Origin: DASZTV01 sp035550655
GTDB lineage: Bacteria; Actinomycetota; Actinomycetes; JAFAQI01
DNA: 64,000 bases
Assembly: GCA_035550655.1 (NCBI GenBank)
Contig: DASZOU010000005.1
Span: forward strand, 62,001-126,000
Direction of reading: 5' to 3'
This document shows positions 15,668-24,201 of this stretch, piece after piece. The translations under genes and the position numbers were made by a program. A model generated the notes under the pieces. The model searched no databases. It saw nothing but the letters and a program-made list of their open reading frames with translations, and was not told the DNA's origin. Position 1 is the stretch's first letter. Each line of letters starts with the position of its first letter.

Positions 15668-17008
15668 GTGGACAGGCAGCAGGAGTTCGTCCTTCGCACG
15701 ATCGAGGAGCGCGACATCCGCTTCGTGCGGTTGTGGTTCACCGACGTGCTGGGCTTCCTGAAGTCCGTCGCTGTCGCACCTGCCGAGCTCGAGGGCGCGT
15801 TTGCGGAAGGAATCGGCTTCGACGGCTCGGCCATCGAAGGCTTCGCGCGCGTGCACGAGTCGGACATGCTCGCACGCCCCGACCCTTCCACGTTCCAGGT
15901 GCTGCCGTGGCGCGAGGAGCAGCCGGGGACGGCGAGGATGTTCTGCGACATCCTGATGCCGGACGGCTCGCCGTCGTACGTCGACCCGCGGCACGTGCTG
16001 CGGCGGTCGATGCAACGCGCCGCCGACCTGGGCTTCACCTTCTACGTGCATCCCGAGGTCGAGTTCTTCCTGTTGCGCGGCAGGCCGTCGGACGGCGAGC
16101 TGCTGCCCGCGCCGATCGACTCGGGCGGCTACTTCGACCAGACACCGCACGATCTGGGTCACGACTTCCGCCGGCAGGCGATCACGATGCTCGAGCGGAT
16201 GGGCATCAGCGTGGAGTTCAGCCACCACGAGGTCGCGCCGGGTCAGCAGGAGATCGACCTCCGCTACGCGGACGCGTTGACGACGGCGGACAACCTCATG
16301 ACGATGCGGCTCGTCGTCAAGGAGGTCGCCCTGTCGCAGGGTGTGTACGCCTCTTTCATGCCGAAGCCGTTCAGTGAGCAACCCGGCTCGGCGATGCACA
16401 CGCACCTGTCCCTGTTCGAGGGCGACCGCAACGCGTTTCACGACGCGAGTGATCCGCTGTCGCTGTCGAAGGTCGGCAAGGCATTCGTCGCGGGTCTGCT
16501 CGTGCACGCGGCGGAGTTCACCGCGATCACGAACCAGTGGGTCAACTCGTACAAGCGGCTGTGGGGCGGCGGCGAAGCGCCGGCGTACGTCTGCTGGGGA
16601 CGCAACAACCGCTCGGCGCTGGTGCGGATCCCGATGTACAAGCCGCAGAAGGGCAACTCGACCCGGATCGAGATCCGCTCGCCGGACTCCGCGTGCAACC
16701 CGTACCTGACGTACGCCGTGCTGCTCGCCGCCGGACTGAAAGGCGTCGAAGAGGGCTACGAGCTTCCCGACGGCGCCGAGGACGACGTCTGGGCGCTGAC
16801 GGATGCCGAGCGTCGCGCGATGGGAATTGCACCGCTGCCGGGCTCGTTGTCCGACGCGATCAAGGTGATGGAGAGCTCCGAGCTCATGGCGCAGACCCTC
16901 GGCGAGGGGGTGTTCGACTTCTTCCTGCGCAACAAGCGCTCGGAGTGGGAGGACTATCGCCGCCAGGTGACGCCATTCGAGCTGGCTCGCTATCTGCCTG
17001 TCCTGTAG
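15668..17008 (+). CDS. glnA2: Glutamine synthetase type I, GlnA2-like
   Basis: 446-aa type I glutamine synthetase: ATP + glutamate + ammonia to glutamine. The length equals that of mycobacterial GlnA2 and is shorter than the roughly 470-478 aa of adenylylated GlnA1. Conserved blocks visible are GFDGSAIEGFARVHESDM, the metal-site EVEFFL, SHHEVAPGQQEIDLRYADAL, MHTHLSL, and the nucleotide-site region NRSALVRIP. Tyr364 in YELPDGAE lies where the adenylylated Tyr of NLYDLP sits in GlnA1. The start is GTG 15668, with TAGGCT 7 nt ahead. It is followed after 6 bp by an amidotransferase gene and then glnE, which suggests one nitrogen operon. Confidence 0.95.
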   Translation: MDRQQEFVLRTIEERDIRFVRLWFTDVLGFLKSVAVAPAELEGAFAEGIGFDGSAIEGFARVHESDMLARPDPSTFQVLPWREEQPGTARMFCDILMPDGSPSYVDPRHVLRRSMQRAADLGFTFYVHPEVEFFLLRGRPSDGELLPAPIDSGGYFDQTPHDLGHDFRRQAITMLERMGISVEFSHHEVAPGQQEIDLRYADALTTADNLMTMRLVVKEVALSQGVYASFMPKPFSEQPGSAMHTHLSLFEGDRNAFHDASDPLSLSKVGKAFVAGLLVHAAEFTAITNQWVNSYKRLWGGGEAPAYVCWGRNNRSALVRIPMYKPQKGNSTRIEIRSPDSACNPYLTYAVLLAAGLKGVEEGYELPDGAEDDVWALTDAERRAMGIAPLPGSLSDAIKVMESSELMAQTLGEGVFDFFLRNKRSEWEDYRRQVTPFELARYLPVL

Positions 17009-17014
17009 GCGGCC

Positions 17015-17686
17015 GTGCGTTCGGCGCTGGTCATCCAGCACGCCGAGGTGGAGGGCGTCGGCCGCTTCGCCGACTGGTTTCCCCAGTGCGGGCTGGAGCT
17101 GCGGGTGGTGCATCCGTACGACGGCGAGGCGCTCCCCGCGGCGGTCGACGCCGACGCGTTGATCGTCATGGGCGGCCCGATGGGCGCGTACGACGACGCC
17201 GATTCGCCCTGGCTTCCCGCGACCAAGCTGCTGCTCGCCGACGCCGTCCGCCGTGGTGTCCCGACGCTCGGCATCTGCCTCGGAGCGCAGCTGCTCGCGG
17301 TCGCGACAGGCGGCAAGGTGGAGCGCGGCGCGGCCGGGCCGGAGCTGGGGCTCGCCGAGGTCACCGTCGCCACACCTGATCGGCTCTTCGAGGCCGGGCC
17401 GATGCCCGTCGCCCAGTGGCACTACGACACGGTGACCGAGCTGCCGCCCGGCGCGACGTTGCTCGCGTCGAGCGACCGGTATCCCACGCAGGCGTTCCGG
17501 GTCGGGGACAGCGCGTGGGGACTGCAGTTCCACATCGAGGCGACCCCCGGGCTGGTCGGCACGTGGGCACACGCCGAGCAGTGCGACGTGGTGGCGATCG
17601 TCGAGCCGTTGGTGTCGGCGGACGCGGCGATCTCGCGGGCGGGCGAGCAGGTGGCGCGCCGGTTCGCTGCAGTCGTCACCGGCTGA
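17015..17686 (+). CDS. Class I glutamine amidotransferase-like protein
   Basis: 223-aa stand-alone class I (triad) amidotransferase domain of the GMP-synthase-like family. The nucleophile Cys is in GICLGAQLLA and the His/Glu pair in QFHIEAT; the oxyanion-strand motif VMGGPMGAYDD is also present. Such stand-alone domains hydrolyse glutamine or act on gamma-glutamyl compounds for an unknown acceptor. It is embedded between glnA2 (6 bp) and glnE (19 bp) on the same strand, so it is likely co-expressed with glutamine metabolism. One possibility is a gamma-glutamyl-amine hydrolase serving a GlnA2-type gamma-glutamylation route, but that is inference. Confidence 0.88.
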   Translation: MRSALVIQHAEVEGVGRFADWFPQCGLELRVVHPYDGEALPAAVDADALIVMGGPMGAYDDADSPWLPATKLLLADAVRRGVPTLGICLGAQLLAVATGGKVERGAAGPELGLAEVTVATPDRLFEAGPMPVAQWHYDTVTELPPGATLLASSDRYPTQAFRVGDSAWGLQFHIEATPGLVGTWAHAEQCDVVAIVEPLVSADAAISRAGEQVARRFAAVVTG

Positions 17687-17705
17687 CGTCGTAGCGTGCC
17701 TCACT

Positions 17706-20627
17706 GTGGGGCACCCGGACCGGACCGCGAGTGAGAGTGGTCGGCTTGCCCGCGCCGGGTTCACCGACCCGGACACCGGTGTCACGCGGCTGCGCGACCT
17801 GGGGCTGGCCCGCGACGATGCGGTGCTCGACGCGCTCTCGCTGTGCCCGGACGCCGACCGGGCACTCGCCGGCTTCGCGCGGCTGGCGGAGACCGGCGAC
17901 CGCGAGGAGCTGGTCGAGGCCGCCACGGCGAGCCTCGGGTTTCGAGACCGGCTGTTCGCGGTGCTCGGCGGCAGCGCGGCCCTGGCCGATTGGATGGTCC
18001 GCCACCCGGGGTCATGGCGGTTGTTGTGGGACGAGACGGTCATCCTCAGCCGCCCGACTCGCTACGGCCTGCGTACGGCGCTGCTCGATGCGGTGGCCGA
18101 CGTACCGCCCGCCGGCGCCCGGGATGCCCTCCGCGTGGCCTACCACGGCGCACTGGTCAAGCTCGCGGCTCGCGACCTGTGCGGCGACGTCGTATTCGAC
18201 GACGTCGCCGCCGAGCTTTCGGACCTTGCCGACGCCACGCTCGCCGCGGCGCTGCAGGTAGCCGAACGCGAGCACCCGTCGCAGGGGCGACTTTCCGTCA
18301 TCGCCATGGGCAAGTGCGGGGGCCGCGAGCTCAACTACGTGAGCGATGTCGACGTGGTCTTCGTCGCCGAGCCTGCCGACGGCGCGGCGGCCGCGTCAGC
18401 CGTCGCGGCGGCCATGATGCGCGCCTGCTCGGAGACCACCGCGGAGGGCACCATCTGGCCGGTTGATGCCGCGCTGCGACCCGAGGGCAAGGCTGGGCCG
18501 CTCGTGCGGACCCTCGCCAGCCACGTCGGCTACTACGAGCGATGGGCGAGCACGTGGGAGTTCCAGGCGCTGCTCAAGGCGCGTCCAGCTGCAGGTGATG
18601 AAGCGCTCGGCCGGGCCTACGTCGACGCGGTGGCGCCGATGGTGTGGGAGGCGGCCGGCCGGCCGAGCTTCGTCGAGGACGTGCAGGCGATGCGACGCCG
18701 GGTGGTCGGGCTGCTCCCCCCTGAAGAAGCCGCCCGCCAGGTGAAGCTCGGACCCGGTGGCCTCCGCGACGTCGAGTTCGCGGTGCAGCTGTTGCAGCTC
18801 GTCCATGGGCGCGGCGACGAAGCACTCCGCAGCCCGACCACACTCGTCGCGCTCGCCGCGCTCGCCGACAACGGCTACGTCGGGCGCGAGGATGCGGCGA
18901 CGTTGGCCGCGGCGTACCGCTTCCTTCGCACCGTCGAGCATCGGTTGCAGCTCCAACAGCTGCGTCGCACGCATCTTCTTCCCGCCGACGACGCCGGACT
19001 TCGGTGGCTGGCGCGCTCCATGGGGCGCCGCGACATCCGGCAGTGGCACGACGAGTACGACGGGCACGTCCGCGAGGTCCGGCGCATTCACGAGAAGCTC
19101 TTCTACCGGCCGCTGCTCAACGCGGTGGCGCGGCTGCCCTCCGAAGACACGAGATTGACCGCCGCCGCGGCGGCCGCAAGGCTCGAGGCGCTCGGCTTCT
19201 CCGATCCCGCGGCGGCGCTTCGGCACATCGAGGCGTTGACGTCAGGCGTCAGCCGCAACGCGGCGATCCTGCGGGCACTGCTGCCCGCGATGCTCGGCTG
19301 GTTCGCCGACGCCGCCGATCCCGACGCCGGCCTGCTGTCGTTCCGGCAGGTCAGCGACGCACTCGGCAGCACTCCTTGGTACCTCCGGGTGCTCCGCGAC
19401 GAGGGCGCAACGGCAGAACGGCTCGCCCGGCTGCTGGCGACGAGCAGGTTCGTTGCCGACCTGCTCGGCCGCGCACCGGAGACGGTCGCTCTGCTCGCCG
19501 ACGACGACGAGCTGCGGCCGCGAGGTCTGGAGGCGCTCCGCCGCGAGCTGCTGGCGAGTGCGCAGCGCTACGACGACCCGGAAGCAGCCGTAGCAGCCGT
19601 TCGAGGCCTTCGCCGCAAAGAGCTCCTGCGGGTGGCGTTCGGCGATCTGCTCGGCCTGACGGATGTCGCTGCCGTGGGCCGAGCGCTCTCCGACGCCGCC
19701 GGGGCGACGCTCGCGGCGGCGTTGGAGTCCGCGCAGCGCAAGGTGCGCGCCGATCTCGGCGGCGAGCTCCCGGTTCGGCTCGCGGTGATCGGCATGGGTC
19801 GGCTCGGCGGGTTGGAGCAGGGGTACGGCAGCGATGCCGACGTGTTGTTCGTGTACGAGCCGATCGGCCCCGACGGCCCGCGGTGCACCTCGGCAGCGCA
19901 TGAGATCGCGCAGGAGCTGCGGCGGCTGCTCGCCATGCCGGCGCCCGATCCGCCGCTCGTCGTCGACGCTGACCTGCGTCCGGAAGGCAGACAGGGCCCA
20001 CTCGTCCGCAGCCTCGCGTCGTACGCCGAGTACTACGAACGGTGGTCGGCGCCGTGGGAGATGCAAGCACTGCTGCGCGCCCACCCGATCGCCGGCGACG
20101 AGGAGCTCGCCGCGCGGTTCATCACATTGATCGACCCGTTGCGCTACCCGCAGGGGGGCGTCGACCCGGGTCAGGTGCGCGAGATCCGCCGGCTCAAGGC
20201 GCGGATGGAGGCGGAGCGGCTGCCCCGTGGTGTCGATCCCACCGCGCACATCAAGCTCGGCCGTGGCGGGCTCTCCGATGTGGAGTGGACGGTGCAGCTG
20301 CTTCAGCTCCGCCACGGGGCCGACGTGCCGGTGCTGCGCACGACGGCGACGATCGAGGCGCTGCGGGCGGCCGCGAAGGCGGACCTGCTGTCCGACTCCG
20401 ACGCGGAGGCACTGCAGGATGCGTGGGTGATTGCGACGCGGGTACGAAATGCGATCGTGCTTGCGCGTGGTCGGCCCTCGGACGTGCTGCCCTCGGATGC
20501 GCGCACTCTCGCCGCGGTTGCGCGCGCGATGGGATACGCCGCCGGACACAGCGGGGACCTGCTGGAGGACTACCGCCGGGCCGCCAGGCGGGCCCGCTCG
20601 GTGCACGAGCGAGTGTTTGCCTCGTGA
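17706..20627 (+). CDS. glnE: Bifunctional glutamine synthetase adenylyltransferase/deadenylylase
   Basis: 973-aa GlnE, normal length. It has two nucleotidyltransferase domains: the N-terminal deadenylylase with GKCGGRELNYVSDVDVVFV (about residues 200-218) and the C-terminal adenylyltransferase with GMGRLGGLEQGYGSDADVLFV (about 697-717), each carrying the catalytic DxD. Each is followed by an LRPEG(K/R)xGPLVR motif and a helical GlnD-type domain with the VKLGPGGLRDVEF or IKLGRGGLSDVEW signature. It switches glutamine synthetase off and on by (de)adenylylating a Tyr. GTG 17706 starts right before the first conserved helix. The stop overlaps the next gene's GTG by 4 nt. Confidence 0.97.
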   Translation: MGHPDRTASESGRLARAGFTDPDTGVTRLRDLGLARDDAVLDALSLCPDADRALAGFARLAETGDREELVEAATASLGFRDRLFAVLGGSAALADWMVRHPGSWRLLWDETVILSRPTRYGLRTALLDAVADVPPAGARDALRVAYHGALVKLAARDLCGDVVFDDVAAELSDLADATLAAALQVAEREHPSQGRLSVIAMGKCGGRELNYVSDVDVVFVAEPADGAAAASAVAAAMMRACSETTAEGTIWPVDAALRPEGKAGPLVRTLASHVGYYERWASTWEFQALLKARPAAGDEALGRAYVDAVAPMVWEAAGRPSFVEDVQAMRRRVVGLLPPEEAARQVKLGPGGLRDVEFAVQLLQLVHGRGDEALRSPTTLVALAALADNGYVGREDAATLAAAYRFLRTVEHRLQLQQLRRTHLLPADDAGLRWLARSMGRRDIRQWHDEYDGHVREVRRIHEKLFYRPLLNAVARLPSEDTRLTAAAAAARLEALGFSDPAAALRHIEALTSGVSRNAAILRALLPAMLGWFADAADPDAGLLSFRQVSDALGSTPWYLRVLRDEGATAERLARLLATSRFVADLLGRAPETVALLADDDELRPRGLEALRRELLASAQRYDDPEAAVAAVRGLRRKELLRVAFGDLLGLTDVAAVGRALSDAAGATLAAALESAQRKVRADLGGELPVRLAVIGMGRLGGLEQGYGSDADVLFVYEPIGPDGPRCTSAAHEIAQELRRLLAMPAPDPPLVVDADLRPEGRQGPLVRSLASYAEYYERWSAPWEMQALLRAHPIAGDEELAARFITLIDPLRYPQGGVDPGQVREIRRLKARMEAERLPRGVDPTAHIKLGRGGLSDVEWTVQLLQLRHGADVPVLRTTATIEALRAAAKADLLSDSDAEALQDAWVIATRVRNAIVLARGRPSDVLPSDARTLAAVARAMGYAAGHSGDLLEDYRRAARRARSVHERVFAS

Positions 20628-22177
20628 CCCCGCCGTCCCCGCCCCGCCTGCGCTGGGCGGGACCCGTGATCGTGGCTGCCGTGATCGGCGCGCTCTACGT
20701 GGTACTGGCTCCCCACACCGCCGACCTCGCAGCGCAGACCGCGCGGGCGCAGGTGTTCCGACGAAGCGGCTACGTGCCTTACTGGACCGGTTGGTACGGC
20801 GGGACGCCGATGGCGGCGTACAGCCTCATCACGCCGCCCCTGCTGGGCCTGTTCGGCGCGGTGGGGCTCGGCGCGGTCACCGTCGTCGCGTCGGCGATCG
20901 TGGCGGTTCCTCTCCTTGCCGGCACCCGACGCCCACAAGCGGGTGCGATCGCTGTCGTCGTGTCGGGAGGGTTCGACGTCTTCTCCGGCCGGACCACGTT
21001 CGCCGCCGGGGTGGTCGTGGCACTCGCGGCGATGCTGGCGGTCGAGCGGCGCCGGCCGTGGCTCGCGATGGCGGTCGCGCTGCTGGCAACGGCGACGAGT
21101 CCGGTGGCGGGTGTGCTGCTCGCGGTGGTGGCGTTCGCCACCGTGCTCGCCGGGCCGGGCCGGCGTCGCGCGGGACTCGCCGCCATCGTCGGCATCGCGG
21201 TCGCAATGGTCGGCATCGCGGTCCTCGCAGGCGGGTCGCGCAACGGCTACGAGCCGTTCACTCGCACCTCCCTGCTGCTGTCGATCGGCACGACGCTCGT
21301 CGTGATGCTCAGCCCGGTAGGACGCCGGCTTCGGACGGTCGGCTGGCTGACGGTCTGGTTGCTGTTCGGGTGTTTCCTGATCCACTCTCCGATCGGGGCC
21401 AACGCGACCCGGATCGCCGTGCTCGGGGCGGCGCCCGCGATCGTCGCAGTTGCGCGGTGGCCGAAGCTGGTGCTGTTTCCCGCTGTCGTGCTTGCCGGCT
21501 TGCTGGCGATCGGCCAGCTCGTCAACGACATGGCTGCCGAGGGCGGCGCGGTCGCCACCCGTGGCTTCGTGACGCCGCTCAAGGACGAGCTGTTGGCCCA
21601 GCCGCAGATCTTCCAGCACCGCGTCGAGGTCGTCGCACCCAAGACGCACTGGCCGTTGACCTATCTCCTGCCGGACGTGGCCGTTGCCCGGGGCTGGGAG
21701 CGGCAGACCGACGAGGCGCACAACCCCCTGTTCTACGGCCGGGCGCCGCTCACGCCGGCGGCGTACCGCGGTTTCCTGGACCACAACGCCGTGGGGTACG
21801 TCGCGCTGCCGCTGCATGCTGCGCTCGACTACGGGTCGGTGCGCGAGGGGGCGTTGATCCGTAGCGGTCTGCCCTACCTGCGGCCGATGTGGAGCAACGC
21901 CGACTGGCGGCTGTATGCCGTGGCGGACGCGGCGCCACTGGTCGGGATCACCACTGACCCGGCGGCCGGGCAGCCGCCTGCGCAGGTGCTCGCGGCCGAC
22001 GACACCGGGTTCACCTTCGACGTGTTCTCAGCCGGTCGCTATCTGGTACGGCTGACCTGGTCGCCCTATCTGGTGTCGGCCGGCGCGAAGGTCACGCGAG
22101 CGCCGCACAACCAGGTCTGGGTCACGGTGCCGAAAGCCGGGCACTATCGGTTGCAGGCGGTGTGGCGCTGGCCGTGA
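20624..22177 (+). CDS. Polytopic membrane protein with C-terminal exported domain
   Basis: 517 aa from GTG 20624, which overlaps the glnE stop (GTGA). About ten hydrophobic spans fill residues 10-310. A soluble, beta-rich exported region follows (about 320-517, containing the blocks HWPLTYLLPDVAVARGWERQ and GRYLVRLTWSPYLV). The layout resembles lipid-sugar-dependent membrane glycosyltransferases of the GT-C type or related actinobacterial integral proteins, but I see no diagnostic catalytic motif. The ends of this gene and the convergent PAP2-like gene abut exactly: the stop codons form TGATCA with no spacer. Function unknown. Confidence 0.8.
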   Translation: MTPPSPPRLRWAGPVIVAAVIGALYVVLAPHTADLAAQTARAQVFRRSGYVPYWTGWYGGTPMAAYSLITPPLLGLFGAVGLGAVTVVASAIVAVPLLAGTRRPQAGAIAVVVSGGFDVFSGRTTFAAGVVVALAAMLAVERRRPWLAMAVALLATATSPVAGVLLAVVAFATVLAGPGRRRAGLAAIVGIAVAMVGIAVLAGGSRNGYEPFTRTSLLLSIGTTLVVMLSPVGRRLRTVGWLTVWLLFGCFLIHSPIGANATRIAVLGAAPAIVAVARWPKLVLFPAVVLAGLLAIGQLVNDMAAEGGAVATRGFVTPLKDELLAQPQIFQHRVEVVAPKTHWPLTYLLPDVAVARGWERQTDEAHNPLFYGRAPLTPAAYRGFLDHNAVGYVALPLHAALDYGSVREGALIRSGLPYLRPMWSNADWRLYAVADAAPLVGITTDPAAGQPPAQVLAADDTGFTFDVFSAGRYLVRLTWSPYLVSAGAKVTRAPHNQVWVTVPKAGHYRLQAVWRWP

Positions 22178-22978
22178 TCAGGCGGCGGCGAGCTCCGGCT
22201 CCGGCGTGAGATGCGCGGCGAAGGCGGCCCGGCTGTAGGCGTGCCGCCCAGACAGCAGTCGCTCGACCACGATCGCGAAGCCCAGCACGAGTACGCCGCC
22301 GACGGCGTCGAGCACGTAGTGGTTGGCCGTACCGAGCACCACGAGCACGGTGCACACCGGATAGAGGGCGCCGAGGACTCGCACCCACCGGCGTTCGGCG
22401 AGCGTCACGATCGCGATGCCGCACCACAGCGCCCACGCGACGTGCAGCGAGGGCATCGCGGCGTACTGGTTCGACTCTTTGGCAATGCTGCCGGAGGCGA
22501 TCGAGCCCCAGGTGTGGAACTTGATCAGCGTGTCAGTGAAGCCCGGCAACATCCGCGGCGGCGCGAGGGAGACGAACCAGAAGCCGACGAGCGCGGTGAG
22601 GTTGGTGACGATCAGTACCGAGCGGATCGACCGGTAGCGCAGCGGGTGCCGGACGTAGAGCCAGACCAGCACGCCGATGGTCACGACGAAGTGCAGCGTG
22701 GCGTAGTAGTAGTCGCAGACGTTCGCGAGCCAGGCGTGGGCGGCCACGACGGCGTTCACGGAGTGCTCGATGTCCAGGTGCAGCGTCCGCTCCACGGACA
22801 GCACCGAGCCGGCGCGGTGGACGGCGCCGGTCTCGTGGCTGGGTGCCGCGTTCCGGACGAGGGAGTACAGGTAGTAGACGATGAGGATGAAGGAGAGCTC
22901 CTGCCACCACTTGGGTGGGCGGATCGCCCGGATCCGCTCCGGCAGCAGGGCGAAGGGACGACGGCGTACTTGGGCCAT
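22178..22978 (-). CDS. PAP2-superfamily (Aur1/Ipt1-like) membrane phosphotransferase
   Basis: 266 aa from ATG 22978; an ATG 12 nt upstream is also possible, but AGGAG better serves the inner one. Six predicted membrane spans. The phosphatase-like signature appears as MPSLHVAWALWCG (motif C2 Ser/His) and TANHYVLDAVGG (C3 catalytic His with Asp), as in the PAP2_3 group related to inositol phosphoceramide synthase. These enzymes hydrolyse or transfer lipid phosphate headgroups at the outer face of the membrane; in actinobacteria they may act on phosphatidylinositol-type or polyprenyl lipids. The specific substrate is not determinable here. Confidence 0.88.
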   Translation of the reverse strand: MAQVRRRPFALLPERIRAIRPPKWWQELSFILIVYYLYSLVRNAAPSHETGAVHRAGSVLSVERTLHLDIEHSVNAVVAAHAWLANVCDYYYATLHFVVTIGVLVWLYVRHPLRYRSIRSVLIVTNLTALVGFWFVSLAPPRMLPGFTDTLIKFHTWGSIASGSIAKESNQYAAMPSLHVAWALWCGIAIVTLAERRWVRVLGALYPVCTVLVVLGTANHYVLDAVGGVLVLGFAIVVERLLSGRHAYSRAAFAAHLTPEPELAAA

Positions 22979-23068
22979 CGCTCTCCTCATTTCCTGCGCC
23001 GGGGGTTCGAAATATTTTGCCAGAACCTTGCGGCTGGGAGAAGAGCGAACGGCCGCGGGCCGAAGATC

Positions 23069-24052
23069 CTATCCGGCGAGGTGGCTCACCCCTGAGCTCG
23101 CGTTGAGCACGAGGAAGGCGATGTCGGTGCCCACCGGCGGCGTCGTGGGCACCTGGTTGCAGACCGGCGGGACCGTGGGGGAGTGGGCGAACCAGTACGC
23201 GCAGTCGGGGATGAGACCCGCGTGGAGCCCGGCGTAGCTGCCGGCCGCCAGCTGGGGCACGGCGCCGTACTGGGCGAAGTCGGTGCTGGACTTCGTGAAC
23301 GTCGTGGTGCCGGACGAGAACCCTTGATAGGCGTTGGTTGACGCGTCGCAGCGGTACTTCGTGTGGGCGCCGCTGACAGCGGTTGCGGCATCCAGCGTCT
23401 CGTACGTCGTGGCCGCGGTGCCGGAGTGGGACAGCGCGACGGTGAGCGCCTTGCCCGTGCCGGAGGCCGCGACATTGACCACCGAGCCGGCGCCGGCGCT
23501 GCACGGCAGCGCGGCACCGCCGAGCGTGACGAGGGCGGCGTCGTTGACCGGCAGGCCGAGCGCAACCGACGTCGTGCCGTTCGTGAGCGTGCCGAAGCAG
23601 CCTCCGGCGGCGGCGCAGCGCTCGTACAGCACGGCGTTGCTCGCCGAGCTCGAGCTGAGCAGGACGTCGCCGGAGTACGTCGCGGTGAGCTTCGTGACGT
23701 TGCTGGCCAGCTGCGTCACGCTGACGGTGTGCTGCAGCGTGCAGGCGGTGAGCAAGCAGCTGGGCACGCTGACGGTGCCGAGGTTGTCCTGCGCGTTGTC
23801 GGTGAACGTCACCGTGCCGCTCGGGCTGACACCGAGACCGACGGGGATGGTGGCGTTCGCGACCGTGACCGTCAGGGTCAGGCTCGCGCCGTCCGCCGCC
23901 ATCGCGGAAGACATCGTCGTCTTGCTGGCGAACAGGCTGAGGCTCGCTGCACCCGCCGGTGCCGCCGCGACTCCGACGGTGACGCCGGTGACTGCGGTGA
24001 CGATGGCGGCTGCCAGCCACTTGCTGGATCGGGCGCCGTCCGATTTGCGCAT
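23069..24052 (-). CDS. Secreted Ig-like domain protein, putative DosR-type regulon member
   Basis: 327-aa exported protein. A signal peptide (MRKSDGARSSKWLAAAIV, then AVTGVTVGVAAAPAGA) is followed by a Ser/Thr/Ala/Val-rich beta domain. Residues about 37-135 look like a bacterial Ig-like repeat of the Big_3_5 kind (SGTVTFTDNAQDNLGTVSV and LTATYSGDVLLSSSSASNAV). The remaining 190 residues contain several Cys and no known motif. There is no C-terminal anchor or sorting signal. ATG 24052 has GAGGGGG at good spacing. A DosR-type box lies 58 bp upstream, so expression under a DosR-like regulator is predicted. Function unknown; adhesion or surface roles are only guesses. Confidence 0.8.
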   Translation of the reverse strand: MRKSDGARSSKWLAAAIVTAVTGVTVGVAAAPAGAASLSLFASKTTMSSAMAADGASLTLTVTVANATIPVGLGVSPSGTVTFTDNAQDNLGTVSVPSCLLTACTLQHTVSVTQLASNVTKLTATYSGDVLLSSSSASNAVLYERCAAAGGCFGTLTNGTTSVALGLPVNDAALVTLGGAALPCSAGAGSVVNVAASGTGKALTVALSHSGTAATTYETLDAATAVSGAHTKYRCDASTNAYQGFSSGTTTFTKSSTDFAQYGAVPQLAAGSYAGLHAGLIPDCAYWFAHSPTVPPVCNQVPTTPPVGTDIAFLVLNASSGVSHLAG

Positions 24053-24110
24053 GATGCCCCCTCTGGTACTGGTTTGCCCGAGCCTCGCCGCGGTCGCACC
24101 GTCCGGTACA

Positions 24111-24124
24111 GGGACTTTGGTCCC
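24111..24124 (-). promoter_or_regulatory. DosR/DevR-type box upstream of the Ig-like gene
   Basis: Minus strand GGGACCAAAGTCCC. The mycobacterial DosR consensus is TTSGGGACTWWAGTCCCSAA; the 14-nt core differs at one position (C for T). It lies 58 bp upstream of the ATG at 24052. The same 13 nt recur at 63166-63178 beside the dosS/dosR-like genes of this window. Confidence 0.7.
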
Positions 24125-24138
24125 GGTTCCGGGATGAA

Positions 24139-24174
24139 CAACGGCCCGCATCCGGAAAAGGATGCGGGCCGTTG
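24139..24174 (-). terminator. Terminator of the korAB operon
   Basis: Perfect 15-bp arms (CAACGGCCCGCATCC/GGATGCGGGCCGTTG) around a 6-nt GGAAAA loop, 27 bp past the korB stop. There is no long U-tract. Confidence 0.85.
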
Positions 24175-24201
24175 CGAGAGCCGGGTGCGGCGTGCCTGGA
24201 T

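Noticed and set aside
15572..18043. An 823-codon minus-strand frame across glnA2, the amidotransferase and glnE
   Set aside because: It is antisense to three clear enzymes, Arg/His/Ala-rich without any motif; a compositional shadow.
20042..20623. N-terminal extension of the polytopic membrane protein into glnE
   Set aside because: It is out of frame with glnE inside its conserved adenylyltransferase domain; GTG 20624 gives a 4-nt overlap and starts just before the first membrane span.
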